A DNA stretch of 64,000 bases, from contig NC_030853.1 in assembly GCF_000208745.1 (NCBI RefSeq), positions 28,976,843-29,040,842 on the forward strand, in the 5' to 3' direction. Each line of letters starts with the position of its first letter. Position 1 is the stretch's first letter. Source of the stretch: Theobroma cacao (Eukaryota > Streptophyta > Magnoliopsida > Malvales > Malvaceae). This document shows positions 33,872-47,088 of this stretch, in pieces. The notes under the pieces are model-generated. The model was not told the origin of the DNA, ran no database searches, and saw nothing but the letters and a program-made list of their open reading frames with translations. The translations under genes were made by a program, and so were the position numbers.

Positions 33872-35511
33872 AAGCTAGAAATCATCCAGAGGAGAATAAC
33901 TGGTTATCTGCATAGCGCTTGGTCAAACCAATAAACAATGAAGCAAAACTACATCTGCAATTTTTCATTTTACTTTTGTATTTTCTTGGCTTTGCTAGAC
34001 TCATGTCCTCAGTAACTAATAAGAGTATAGCTAGATGTTGTACATCTGAAAATCCCATTCAAGTTTGGTGGATAACTCTGTGCTAGGAAGCTGTCCAATG
34101 ATTGATTTGTGCAGTAAAATACGGGACTGAATTTGCAATAATACGACCTTATTCTCTAAACATTTTTTAAAAAAATTTTACAGCTCAATATTTATAAAGT
34201 CGTTATGTATTTATTCAGTTATTTAAAACTTAAACTTATATATTTAAAAAGAAAAAAAATTACTTTCAAGTATTTGATTGAGTGATAAATATACGTATTT
34301 TTCTTAAAAAGTAAAGTCAAAACTTCTTTTCTCTAGATCTAAATATAAATAAATTTACAAGTTCTGAACTAAAACTATAAAACTGTGCCCAGATAGCAAG
34401 ATCAGTCCATTTTAGTAGCACGTAGTGGTTTTACATGAAACTAAATAATTATAATTAATGTTCAATGAAAGATAATGATTTCACTAAGATATAAATTATC
34501 TCTTTTGAATATTTATGAAAATAAAAAGAATAAATAGCAAAAACATTAATGAGATAAAATCTAAAACAAATTAAGAACAAAAGAAATGAAAATGTTTTTA
34601 ATAATTTCTTTAGAAAATAAAGTGTGATTACATCGATAGAAAATTGCTTCGTCTTTTTGTTTTCACATATAATTTAATATTAAAAAAAGAAAACGCATTA
34701 TCTAATTAAAAATTACATCAAATTGTACAATGAATTAAAAAAAATGCATTCTTCCCTTCTCCTTTTCATTTATAGTCACAAAATTGTAAATTTAGGATCA
34801 ATTAATGTATACTTTACCAATTATATGGCAGTATTAAATTAGAGAGTGAAAAGAAAAAAAAAATGATTGAGAAAATAGGGACAAGTGAAAGCCTGATCCA
34901 AAATCCAAACCTAATGTGGGGCTTATTTGAACAAAAACAAAAAGTTGAATACAAATCAGTGAATTACCCATTATTGCAACGACAGAAAAGAAAAAAAAAG
35001 GTTGAAGCGTAATTTGCACGAGAAGAAAAGTCGCGTGAGACATCATTAGTTTACAGTTTACACTTCACCCACTAAGATGAAGTTTCAGTTCAGGCATAGT
35101 TCGGTAGTTGTTGAAACTCGAAAGTATTTGATGCGTTTCTGCTGAAAATAGAAGTGAAAAGACTTTTGTCTTGTAATAACAATATTGGCAATTAACCTGT
35201 TTTTTTAATATTTTTTGTTTGACAATTGTCTTCCATTTTCTTAAGTTTGTTTCTTGTTCCACTTGTTCATGTCATTCCTCTCTTTCTTTTGTCTTTTTTT
35301 TATTGTCCGGGTTCTACAAATTCCATAATTTAATTCGTAAGTAACATAACCCTGAGAAAGTTTATCGTCAACTCTTCCAATCTTAGTTTCTGGGTCTTTT
35401 TTATTTGTCTTAAAAAGGCTGGTTTTTCTTTTTATATGGTTTGTGCTGTGCTTAGATGATCTATGGAGATTTAATAAAAGAGTGTTCTTTGGATTTGGAG
35501 GTAGAATAAAA
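33872..35511. other. region between DOX8 and the CASP-like gene
   Basis: Strongly AT-rich. No gene or clear element recognised; the 3' part presumably carries the CASP-like promoter and leader. Confidence 0.4.
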
Positions 35512-37840
35512 ATGAGGGTATTTCCTGGAAGTCCAGGGACGCTGACTAGCCTCTTTTTGAGGGTTGCACAATGTGTTTTTGCAGCTGGGTCAATTGCTTC
35601 CATGGCTACTACTTCTAGCTTCTTCAATTTCACAGCTTTCTGGTATTTTCCTTTTGCTCTTTTATAGTTTCTTGCTGAATTTATTTTACTCGTAATTTTT
35701 CCTTTTTAGAGTTTATTTCTAAGGCTATGCTGTATATAGCTAGGATCATAATTTCCTGCCTTTTGCTTTTAATCGTAATTTCTATCTTGTGCTTGAAAAA
35801 GTTAAGAAGAAGACCATGTTGGGTTGGGAATCCTGCAGGGTGCAGAGTTTTTTGATTAGTTTGCAAATTTTGAATGGGCTGATCTGTCAATATTTATTTT
35901 TGTCTTGATCCTGCAATAAATTTCGGATTCTCTGTTGAGCCTACTGATAAAGTAGTTGAAAAATATGTTTGTATATCATTCAATTGTGAGGCTGAATACC
36001 TGCTTTCTTGCTGTATATTGTGACAGTGAGGTGAATATATATAGTTGAGAAATAAACTGCATTTTTTAAAGAATTTTCTGTATAGTAACTAAATCAGGAA
36101 TATTTTTTTTTTGATGAATTAGAGATTATAATGCTGGTAATTTTGCAAATGTTACCCAGTTTTCACCCTCCTCATCAAATTGTTGAATTTGTGAAAAAGA
36201 AGTGGTGGACTGGTGACAGTTTATGTGTTTTTCCTGATTCATATAATTGTATTAGGGACTATTTGATCATTTGTCTTATATATCTCCATCTTATTGTGTC
36301 TCTCTGGAAAAAGTAATAGGGAATTCAGGTTGGGTATTTGGTACACACGGATTAGAGAAAATGAAGGGTAGATAGAAATTGATTCTTACTTTACTCATTG
36401 TCGCAGATTCTATGCTAGATATTATTTATTAAGGGATGATATATGGCAAATTTTTCTTTGCTTCTGCTTGTGCATAAATAGATAGACGAAAATGTACAGT
36501 TGCTTCAGTATGGATGCTTTGCTTATGAGGAAATTAATCCAGTATAAGTTAGATCTTGCTCTTCTGTCTTTTGCATCCTCTAAGGGACAATATTAGGGTC
36601 AAGTATATGAGACCAGGGTTGTGCTTTGTGAAGTCACAACTTCTGATTATATTTCCTGATTACTTAGCACTTAATAACAAGTTGAGATATAATGTGGTAG
36701 GTTTAAGCTTATGATGATAAAAGCTTCATCATCTTTTGAAACCATAGAAAGGATGATTTATGCTACTTCTCATAGGCATGATATTCGTTTGATTTTAGTT
36801 TTGAAATTTTTTTGTCTGAGGTATGATCAATGGATTTTATGACTTACGCAAATTGACTAACCAGAAGTGAGACCTGAATAGTTCATGTAATCAATGGAAT
36901 TCCACTATTTTAAGTTTGTAATTCAAGTGCTGAAAATTTTTGTTGAGTTACAAGTCCTTATGAATGAGCATTCTAATCTTAGCTGCATTATTTTCTGGTT
37001 CGCTAGCTCTTAATGGGCCATCAAACATATCTATTTTTATATCTCTGCTATCACTGAAGTCCATTTGCTGTTTCTGCAATCTTATCACCAATTGGTGCAA
37101 CCTCTATGAATACCAAATGCATATATAGGGATTTCCATTCCTAAATTTTTCCCTTTAGTCACTCATATATTGCTTCTTAAGTAGTTCATATAGACTACTT
37201 CAGTGATGGAAAAACTTTAAATAGTGGGCCATTCATAACTTATGGACAAGGCAACCAACTGTGAACTCGGTTTTACCATCAGCAATTATCTTTGAAATAT
37301 TCCTCAGTACTGATATGGGGCTATAATCATTGGGTTATAGTTGGATAAATCTTACTGGCTTGCATATGTATATCTCAGTCTAGAAAAACTAAAGATTTGT
37401 TTATGAAGACCATCTTGCTTTTGCAGCTACCTGATTGCTTCAATGGGATTGCAAGTTGTTTGGAGCTTTGGTCTTGCATTACTAGATGGAATTGCCTTGG
37501 TCAAAAGGAAGGTCCTTCATAGTCCCGTTCTAGTCAGCCTTTTTGTAGTCGGAGACTGGGTCTGCCTCTTTGGAACCTCTGAACCTTCTTGAATTTTTCA
37601 TGAATTCCATTTATTTAAGTCACATTGTTATTAAATTTTACACAGGTGACAGCTACATTATCTCTGGCTGCAGCTTCTGCCTCAGCAGGCATCGCAGTAT
37701 TGTACTTTAATGACGTGGGAAATTGCAAATTCGGAGAAGAATGCCAAAAATATCAATTGTCAGTTGCCTTGGCCTTCCTCGGTTGGATAGCGATTGCAAT
37801 ATCATCCTTAATTATGCTTTGGCTATTGGCTGCAGGTTAA
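35512..37840 (+). CDS. CASPL5B: CASP-like membrane protein, subgroup 5B
   Basis: Exons 35512-35642, 37427-37559 and 37646-37840 give a 152-aa protein, the usual length of the group. Four hydrophobic segments are expected at about 12-35, 42-63, 78-105 and 124-148. It carries the family hallmarks: an arginine in the first segment (R17), an aspartate in the third (D87, in VGDW), and the group blocks [11 protein letters not shown] and [12 protein letters not shown] cysteine pair flanks the last extracellular loop (NCKFGEEC). CASP relatives form membrane scaffolds that guide wall modification; the role of the 5B subgroup is not settled. Intron 1 is 1.78 kb. The start at 35512 matches the MxxxxGSPGT start of relatives. 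Confidence 0.92.
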
Positions 37841-39549
37841 ACCATTTGTTGTACAGGGTTTTGGTTTTCTTCCACCTTCAAGAACGTGTTAATCTCAGAA
37901 ATTTTGATCTTCTCATAGCGTCCATACAAAAGAAAAAAGTGAATATAGTTTTATGATACTCAGCATTGTTTATTTCCTCATTTAGGAATCATTTTTTTTG
38001 TTTCTGGTGGTGGCAAATAAAACATCAGTTTTGTGGATTTGAAAAGTAAATAGATATGGAATTCCTCCTTTCTAAGCAAAGTAGTTGAACTACCAAAAGA
38101 ATTACTAATTTATGATACAAACATTTTTTGGAGATGGGATGAGGCAAACATCATTATTTTGTCTATATCATGTGAAATTAGTGGCTGAAAAGTCGAACTT
38201 CAACCACAGTGGGCTTTGGTGAATTGGTTGCTCAATCATGCTCTTACCAACATGCTTACACGGCAAGGCATGAAAGTTATGCCCCCTTTCTTGTCCATTT
38301 TTATTTCTAACAAATTATATTGTACAGAATGATGGGCTTGCCATTTGTATGCTTGTGGATACTTGCCCTTCCATCAAAATGTATCTGGCTGCAACTACAG
38401 AATCGTCTCATTCCATGACAGCTTGTATGCTGAGAGCTCAAATATGTTTGGCCACTCTATGCTTGTCCTACTTCTCTTTCTTGCTGTGGTTGGATTAGAA
38501 AAATGAATTAATGTTTTCAAATTTTGTGATGGAAAATCACTTCTTTTGTTCAAATGCCAATTACACCAACAACTTTGTCTCCATTTCACATTGCATTTGC
38601 AGTCCAAATCAGCTTTTTCAAGAGCCTAAATGCAATGCCGAAAAGGGCCCTTTGTGTTTCAAAGTGGTTCCCCTGCTCAAGCCTTAGTAGAAGAAATGCT
38701 GGATTAACTTAACGCTCTACCCCACCATCATGCATTTGATCCTTAACCATTGAATTTAATAATCCACCTTTTTCTTTCTCTTTTCAATACAATTAACATT
38801 TCAAAATTACCCATCAATTATCATTGTTTCTAATCGTTTGACTTTTAAACCTACATGCAAGCTGTAAGGCTCTACAGTCCATGAATCATGACTTATAGTT
38901 TTCTTGAATTTGGTTCCACCAAAGATAAGCCTTAGCACTAGAAAACAATGTAGCTAAAGAACTTCTATTTTAGACTTATATTCTATACTTGTAATGTTGT
39001 AGCATCCATGAATTTCTAGTTGAAGATGGAAAAGTTGACATAAAAACCAAAGTAATGACAACCAAGCCAAGATGTTGACTCAGCCCACTAAGTGCAGGAG
39101 ACTAGAGTCACTATAGAGCCTTGAGCTTCATTAATTGAAACATTTTCATAGTGATTTTTCCATCTTTTGGTGGAATTGCATGACGTGCTTCAATTCTTTT
39201 TCCCATAATTTGCTAGAAGTGATGAATTGACATCCAAGTGCTAACAAAGATGGCCTGGTCCATCATTTTTCGAAAGATTTATTATTCCCTGAACGCTGAA
39301 CCCAAGAAAAGCAACGTTTTAATGGCTATTGGACATATAGCGTAGTGCATGCTTAGTTTCCAATATGCTATACATGAATTTGAAGAAATGCCTCGTTTGT
39401 GCCAACTCTTTCTACCTTTATATATCCAGTGCCGTGTTGAATAGATATACTTTCATGTTTTCATATTTACTTATTTCACCTTATGGGACTTTTCATTTAA
39501 CTGATGCTTAACTAATATTTTCACTAAAAGGTGAAAATTAAGTAGTTTT
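37841..39549. other. CASP-like gene 3' flank
   Basis: No coding sequence recognised over about 1.7 kb. Moderately AT-rich. Confidence 0.4.
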
Positions 39550-39797
39550 TGTTGTGAACAATTATGTGAATGTCCGATCAAGTCAAGCAGCCTAATAGGT
39601 AAGATACAAGAAATGTAATATGATTTGAACTCTTAGACAAAATTAGATTAGAACTATGATTTAAGAAGTTGTTGGCCTATAAATAGGTCTCTCACTTTAT
39701 TTGTAAATACACACTTGAATAAAATCTTCTTATTTCCTCTAAATATTTTCTTTTATATTTCTCTTATAGTTATTTTTTTAAGATATATTTCATAACA
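39550..39797 (+). repeat. copia-type solo LTR
   Basis: A 248-bp segment begins TGTTGTGAAC and ends TTCATAACA (inverted ends TGTTnTGAA). The interior has the usual short-LTR layout: TATAAATAGG at about 39679-39688, then CTCTCAC, and a leader with ACACACTTGAATAAAATCTT. Flanks GTTTT and GTATT match at four of five bases, as a decayed target duplication. No internal retroelement sequence is nearby, so it is likely the product of LTR recombination. Confidence 0.55.
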
Positions 39798-41232
39798 GTA
39801 TTAGGTTGTAAAATTTCATATTTATTTGACAATGACATAGCAAAACAGAATCCGACTCAATCTCAGCTTTTGCCAACTTGCATGCAATTAGATATATCCT
39901 TTGCGATGCACTTCATCTTTTTCCTTTGAGAGCAAAGAAACAATCTCAACTAGTTCAATGTTGAAGAACCAAAAATGTCAAATCAGTTTTACACAAATGG
40001 CAAATGCAAAAACACCATGCACATCGTGACATCGACACATTGCAGCAGGCAACATAGTATCTTAAAAGGTTATGACAGAGGTCAGTAAAATGCAGGGCTC
40101 GAGTCTCCCCACTGGCTTTGGCTGCTGTCATAAGCATACAGTTCTGCGGGAAAGACTGCTGAAATTTTCGAGGCTGGTCATAGTTGGAATCATTCCAGGA
40201 GAACCAGAGTCAGTTGTAAGTACAGTGATGCTCTATGACTCTCTCCTTTAACATTTCAGATGTATATTTTTTACAGTTTTATGTTGTTAATTTTTACTTT
40301 AATTTCAATTCAAATTGTTCTTGATGCTTCCTGTTTGAGTTTCTTCTTTTTTTTTTTTTCTTTTCTGGCAAACCGACTTTGCAAGTTGAAATTGCAAGTT
40401 TTTATTCAGTATTGTATAACTAATTTAACCTACAAAGTGCCGAGTCAATTAGTCAAAAGTTATTGAAACAATTGTAACAAAAGCTAGGAACAAATTAATA
40501 AGTTTCCTCTCAAAAGTTATTGAAACAAATTAATGAGTTTTTTTTTTCCTTTGTGCCCGCTGTGTTTATTTTGTGCTTGGCACACTGATGTAACGGTTGG
40601 ATCTTGCTCCACTGTTTTTGAGTAGTGATTTGCTGCTATCACAGACCATGATCTTTTAGTAAATCATAGTCTGTTTTTACAAATTAATAAATACAACTTA
40701 TCTTTTCATAAAGAAAAGGTATTGCAACACTTGTAGCAAAAGCAGGAAACAAATTAGTAAGTTACCTCTTGCTGTATATCCACAGTCATTATTTGTTAGA
40801 CATTGTTGCAAATATGATTCCATGAAGAATTTTTTAGTTTTTTTTTCCTTAATTTTGGTTTAATGATCAAAATTCTTGACTTGAGAAATCACCAAACTGA
40901 AATTAAAATAATAAAAGAGAGTTTTGAAACTTACGAATAAGAATAAAATCAAAATATATTCATCAATCAATAATTTTTTTTTGTTTTATATGAATTGAAA
41001 ATTTACGAGTGAGTAATAGAAAATCTATTGTGATATCTTTCATTTCACATTGAATGTAAATATGATCACTCTAACTTTCGAAAATCACTTGATTTAAGCT
41101 TGAAAAGTTGTTAATTCCCAACAAATCATATAGTTTAAGTTTGAAAAGTTATTGGGTCATGGACTTGAGTCGTTGCATGATTGCAACCGCACGTAAAAGC
41201 AAATACGTGAAGAAAAGGTTTAGTAGTTTTCC
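39798..41232. other. intergenic region
   Basis: AT-rich, no gene recognised. Confidence 0.4.
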
Positions 41233-41460
41233 TGATTGCACAAATTGAAGTAGATACCAGTAGGAATTTCATTGATAAAGTGTAAAAGGTGATATGCTAG
41301 CATGTTTTCGTGATTGCACAAATTGAAGCAGATACTGATAGGAATTTAATTGATAAAGTGTAAAAGGTGAAATGCTAGCATATTTTCATGATTGCACAAA
41401 TTGAAGCAGATACTGATAGGAATTTCATTGTTAAGGTGTAAAAGGTGATATGCTAGCATA
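41233..41460. repeat. 78-bp tandem repeat, three copies
   Basis: Units start TGATTGCACAAATTGAAG at 41233, 41311 and 41389. They share AGATACnnnTAGGAATTT, ATTG, GTGTAAAAGGTGA and ATGCTAGCAT. Copies two and three are more alike than copy one. Non-coding. Confidence 0.9.
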
Positions 41461-41922
41461 ACATATTAAAGAATCTGGCATCACTTGTTCGAAGATTGAA
41501 GCAAATTGCTATTACAGTTGCTTGGTAACCATCCTTTTTTTTCCCTATGTCTCCTATCTAATAACCTGTCTTAGTTATGCGAGTGAGAGACTTTGAAAAT
41601 CCAAGGTTATGAGAGCATGAGAATAATCCTTCTTTTTGCCATTTGGCTTAATTAGGGAATCAATTTAGATAGAATTTTTGTCAAGAACATGATGCTAACA
41701 ACAACATGCAATAGGAATTGAAATAAGTACAAATCTATCATTTTTTTTGTTGAAAAATAATATATTTCATAAGGTTCAAACATCCCACATTGTCAAAATA
41801 CATAAAAAGTGAATGTCTTATATTGAAAAACCAACTATAAACTTGTTATAAGAAAGAAAAATGAAATAGGTTCACGCACGTACAAAAGTGGGTCAAACAC
41901 TTTAAATGACTTTTTGTATTAA

Positions 41923-42060
41923 ACTTTTTCAGCCCAACTCTACCATGCTTATCTGATTCTCCTGATTTTCAGCCCAACTCTACCATGCTTACCTGATTCT
42001 CCTGGTTTTCCCCAACAGTTTATCCTGGTTTTTCCCCAACAGTTTATCCTGGTTTTGCTC
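41923..42060. repeat. two short tandem duplications in the WAT1-like promoter
   Basis: A 40-bp unit (AGCCCAACTCTACCATGCTT...) occurs at 41931 and 41971. It runs into a 25-bp unit (CCCCAACAGTTTATCCTGGT...) present twice at about 42010-42058. A TATAAATA follows at 42085-42092. Confidence 0.8.
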
Positions 42061-42084
42061 CAACGTCTAACTTCACTTCATGCC

Positions 42085-42092
42085 TATAAATA
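42085..42092 (+). promoter_or_regulatory. TATA box of the WAT1-like gene
   Basis: TATAAATA, 170 bp upstream of the ATG at 42262. It would place the start of transcription near 42120 and give a pyrimidine-rich leader of about 140 nt. Confidence 0.6.
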
Positions 42093-42261
42093 CACCCTCA
42101 CTCACAACACACACCAAAGCTTACTTCCCTCCGCCTCTTTTCTTCTCTTAAGCTTCTCTGCTGGGTTTTTCTTCTTTCTTTTTCTTCTCTGCCTCACTCA
42201 CAACACACACCAAACATGGACTGCTCATTCAGCTTGTGAAGAAGTGAGCAGGCTGGAGACT

Positions 42262-44096
42262 ATGGCGCAGAAGGCAGGCTCAGGTTTAGACATTTACAGA
42301 CGGTTCAAGCCACATCTCCTCATGGTACTTGCTCAGATAGGCTATACTTTCCTCTATATTATCACTGAAGCTTGCTTTAATCATGGGATGAATCCTCATG
42401 TCCACATAACATATCGACACATTGTAGCTGGCATTGTGATGTTCCCCTTTGCCTATTTCCTTGAAAGGTGCATAAATATTCATCTCAATGCAGATATGAC
42501 TTGTGTGCCAATCCTTTCTGAAAATATTTGCAATCATGTTTTATGTTGATATGCACAACTTCTGTTCTTTCCTTGCCGCAGAAAAACAAGGCCAAAGCTG
42601 ACATTCGCCCTTTTTATCGAGATATTTGTTCTCTCCATCCTTGGGTAAAGATGTCTTAAAAGTTATATCCACATTTCAGTAAAAACCAAAACAAACTAAT
42701 CAAGTTTATGTTTCATCCAATTACCACAGGGTGAGTTTGACTCTCAACATGTATTTTGCAAGCTTGAGATATACCTCTCCAACTTTCCTTGCAGCAATTG
42801 TCAACACTATAGCTTCTTTGACATTCATAATTGCAGTTGTGCTCAGGTTAGCATTCATCTTGATCAATAAATTACCAAAGCATCCATGACTATAACCATC
42901 AGTTCATACCTAGGATCAACTTCATGCAGATTGGAGGTTGTTGATCTTCGGAATCCTCGAGGAATAGCCAAAGGTCTTGGGACCTGTGTCTCCTTGGTTG
43001 GTGTAACGACGATGACATTGTACAAGGGTCCTGCCATAAAAAATCTATGGCATCCTATAATCCATATTCAAGGAAAATCCGTCATCCATGAGAATTGGGT
43101 GAAGGGTTCAATTCTTACTGTTGCAAGCTGCATAACTTGGTCTATATGGTACATCATGCAGGTAAAAACCTATGCCTTGACCAAATTAAAGCCGCATGTG
43201 ACACTATAGCTAACAGAGAATAAAAAAAAAGTAAAGAGAAAGACAAAGAAATCATAAATATATATTTGATACAGCCCTGATAAATCAATGATTAAATATA
43301 GAACGAGCAAAAAAAAAAAATATGAGACAGAACAAGAGATCTTCTGCAAGTAACTAATGGTGAAATGAAAGATACCGATAATTTCCACACCAGAGATGCA
43401 GACGTATGCTTATGGTCTCCAAAAATTTGTAGGCATTTACATTGAAACGATATCCAGCACCACTGTCACTAACAACTTGGATGAGCTTCGTTGGGGCAGC
43501 ACAATCAGCCGTCTTCACAGTCATTGTGCAGCATAAACCAGCTGCTTGGACAATTGGATTCAATATTGATTTCTGGGCTACTTTATATGCTGTAAGCAGG
43601 GGCTTATTCTACAGTTAAATGAAGGTAGTGAAACAAAATTTTAGTCTTCTTGTAAATTTTCTAATTACGAATCATCCATGACAGGGAGTGGTGTGTTCTG
43701 GTTTAATAATCTTCATTCAACTGTGGTGCACGGAAGAGAAAGGGCCAGTTTTTGTGACTATGTTCAATCCCCTTTCAACAATACTGGTGGCAGTCCTGGC
43801 ATACTTTGTCCTTGGTGAAAAGCTTTACACGGGCAGGTAATTTCAGATTCAATTCGCTCACGATTTTCTCTATACTCTATGAAGAACAACAACTTTGAAG
43901 AGTTCACCTGTTCAGCATTTTAGGGGGAGTAATTGTCATTGTTGGCCTGTATTTGCTGCTGTGGGGCAAAGATCGTGATCAGGAAGCTCGACTTGGAAGA
44001 GAAGAGCAATCTTACTCGGTTAATGACCAGGAAAATGACCCTAAAGAACAGAAAAGCTTTTCAGCTGAAAGGGAAGGATCGCAATGCGAACCTTGA
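42262..44096 (+). CDS. WAT1-related (nodulin MtN21-type) EamA transporter
   Basis: Seven exons, 42262-42467, 42582-42644, 42730-42846, 42930-43161, 43433-43591, 43685-43836 and 43916-44096, join in frame to 369 aa. The protein has the two EamA repeats of drug/metabolite transporters, about ten membrane segments. Family blocks include ITEACFNHGMNPHV, TYRHIVAG, RYTSPTFLAA, YKGPAI, AAQSAVFTVIVQHKP, FNPLSTILVA and GLYLLLWGK. The C-terminal tail is acidic and soluble. Relatives export or move auxin (WAT1, tonoplast) or amino acids (UMAMIT); the cargo here is unknown. The last acceptor was set at 43915, because the later AG at 43924 would break the frame. The reading frame stays open upstream into the leader, but the first ATG in frame is 42262. 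Confidence 0.92.
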
Positions 44097-44686
44097 AGAG
44101 CAAAAGAGGAACACCATAATGTAATAAATTAATAATGATAAATCCAGGAAAAAAATAAACATTTAAAAGATGGGAGAAGATCAGGGCAAAGGAGCAATTT
44201 CGTTTCCTGGCTTTTGACAATGTAAATACGTATCTGCATACTAATTTATGATCTTATTAGAAAGAACGACGGAACAGTGTTTGTTTCCCTGCAGAGATTC
44301 ACAGTGCCAGCTTGCTTCGTCCAAAGTTCAACTTCAAGCATGGAATTCCCTGTTACTTCCTTATCCCTTCCCTTTTTATTCCTCCTTTTCTGGTAAAAAT
44401 ACAAAAATCTCGTAGAAGTTGTTATCATCTATGGTAATTTGAATGGCGTGTCTTTGTAATTTCTTCATCCAAAGCATAACCATAAGGAGTTGAGCATGAT
44501 ACTATGTTCCAAAAACAAGTTGCACAAAAGATTTAACTGCCTAAGAACTACAAATTAACGCAAAGTTGACTCATTCTTAACTAGTGTTAAATCCCAACAC
44601 TATAAATTCCGTCTAGATAAGAAATTCCAGCTTCCATATTCTGAAGCAAAAGCTACTAGTGTTAAATTCCAGCAAGAGCAATAAGG

Positions 44687-44722
<36 letters not shown>

Positions 44723-44948
44723 TTTTGGAATTCATGTAGACAGAGAAAGAATCATTTATTCAAGAATAACAAGGGTTCTGATCAGTCCAGCTATCCATTA
44801 ACCAATGGTTGAATTCCGAATGGGATAATCGTACTTCCAATAATATATTTACAGATCAACCAAGGCCAAAACTGTAAGAGGATACACAAAGATATTTGAG
44901 ATTGTCGAACAAGTCCTAACCTCAACCAATAATTAAAAATAGAAGAAA
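44097..44948. other. convergent 3' region of WAT1-like and bHLH genes
   Basis: 3' flanks of two converging genes. Contains a GA tract at 44692-44717. No further gene. Confidence 0.5.
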
Positions 44949-47088
44949 CTAAGCTGCAGGTGGCCTAAGCTCATGATCATGAGATGTATCCCGTGCCGAC
45001 TGAGGTAAATATTGCCACATTGGGACCAAACCATAACCAGGGAAAACAGCCATCTTACTTGCCCCAGGATGATATGCTGCTGGGTGAGCAGGAAGATACC
45101 CGGCTGGTGGGATGGTCATTGTTTTCAGTTGCTGCTCTATCTTTTCTTTATTTCCCTTCAGCACAAGTTTCTCTTCACGAAGTTCATTCTTCTCAGCCTG
45201 TTTGGGAAATGGAACGTTAACAGAAGGAAAAGGGAAAAGAAAAATAAGGCACCCAAATTTATGATGCAATCTCAAACAAAATGATAACTTCAATCATTCA
45301 TCAACAGAATTGTTATCTATATGCTACATCCCTAGAGGTGGTTCTGCTTCCTCAGTAAACTCCAATAGTGGAAGTTCCTATGCATACTTTATGGCCAAAC
45401 TGCTTTAACAATATAGAGCGAGAGAAAAAAGATCATGTGCCACGGTGAAGAAACCAAACTTAGAAAGACAGATTTCAAATGCTAGACAACTCCATTATCA
45501 TTCCATTTAAATGTCTCGTACAAATACAAATGATCAAAATTCAGAATGACAAAGACATGGCAATAAACATGATTCCAGCTCCACCAAATTGAGATCAAAA
45601 GGGAAAGAAAAATGTTGAGGCATATTTGATATTTCCAACTAGAACATGGAAATGCAATACCTTTTCAGTTAATTATATCCTTTCAATCTAAATAATGTGC
45701 ACATCATCTCAGAGTGAAATTACCCAGAACTGAGTTATAACAAACGAGCACAAATATTGACTTCTCAACTTTCATCTAAATTATCTCCACAATCATCTAA
45801 CCTATTTGACTAACCATTTCAATCATAATTAGTGATTATTATATACACCAGCAAGAAATTAAGAACAAATAAGCATCAAATAATCGTTATATCAAAAAAT
45901 AAATTGATCCATCATAATGATAAACTAAAACTCAAGACATCAAACATTGAACAGGGTACATAATAATAATAATAATAATAAAAAGCTACTTTTAACAAAT
46001 TTACAAGAACATGAGGAGTTAAACGACCAGTATTTCACTGAACATTGGAGCTGATTATATATCTAAAATGAAGTGGATGTCTATATTTGCCTAACAAGAA
46101 AATTTCCTACCTTATACTTATTCAAAAAACTAACCTTTAAACTTTTTATTTCCTCCTGTAGCTTTTCATTTGTTTCTTTGAGCTCCTGAGCCTCAGTTCT
46201 CAGTTGGGTCAAAACTCTGATGGCATCATCAAGTATTGCCGATTTGTCTGTCCTAGCAGGTCTCCCGGGTTCCAAAATAGAGCTTAGATCCAGAAACCTA
46301 CAAGAGTATAAACAAAATCTGTTCCTTTAAATTGCATCTTACCTCCTTGAAAGAGAGAAATGCAAATGAAACAAACAACTGATAACCAACTCAAATTATC
46401 ATCAATTTTACAAACTGCAACCATTAACCAAAAACAACGCCTTTGTTTTAAGACAAAACAACAGGAAATATATAGAAAAGTATCAGTAATCCAAGGATAC
46501 ATGCCTTTCATTCAATCTCTCCCGCCTCAATCTCTCACGGCACGCTTTGGTTCCTGGCCTGCTGCATGATCCACTGCGTCCCCTAAAAATGCCATCAATT
46601 GCAACATCCTCTTCAACATGAAGAATTATAAGAATAAAACATAGCAAAACTAAAATGAAAACTTGGAAGAGAAAAAAAACCCACTTCAGATTAACACTTT
46701 CTGAATTGTATTTAACAATTAAATTACTATAAACCTATAAGTAAATAGACAAATTCTGAATATGAATTGAAATAATACCTCTTGCGCGAGCAATCTCTAT
46801 CCTCGAATTCCTTTTCTTGATGCACAACATTTCCAGATGACAACTCAATTTCTCTACCATCACTGAAACAAAAAATTAACAAAATCGAATTCACAAGGCA
46901 AATAAATCTAACGAAAAAGACACAAATTTCCCTCAATTGATTCAAAATTTACTGAAAAAGAAAAAACCTAGATTGAATTGAAACAATAAAAAAAAAAGGC
47001 ACCTGTAATTGGGCAAAAGTAAATCTGGAGAAGTATTTTCGTCGATGAAACTATAATCCAGAAAATCCCAGTCTTCAATTGAATCCAT
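44949..47088 (-). CDS. ILR3/bHLH115-like bHLH transcription factor (group IVc)
   Basis: Minus-strand exons 47088-47003, 46862-46779, 46582-46505, 46297-46135 and 45197-44949 give 219 aa. The acidic N-terminus MDSIEDWDFLDYSF is followed by the basic region (ACRERLRRERLNE, about 70-82) and helix-loop-helix (FLDLSSILEP...ILDDAIRVL). A long coiled-coil zipper extends to about residue 160 (RTEAQELKETNEKLQ, NELREEKLVLK). It ends with the conserved tail MWQYLPQSARDTSHDHELRPP. In this group the tail is the binding site for BRUTUS-type E3 ligases, and the factors activate the iron-deficiency response, so a nuclear role in iron homeostasis is inferred. The intron between exons 3 and 4 begins GC (AAG/GCATGT): only this keeps LNE-RFLDLSS in frame. 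Confidence 0.92.

Noticed and set aside
42055..42261. In-frame 69-residue N-terminal extension of the WAT1-like protein
   Set aside because: There is no ATG in this stretch, it overlaps the TATA box, and relatives start near the MAQK position.
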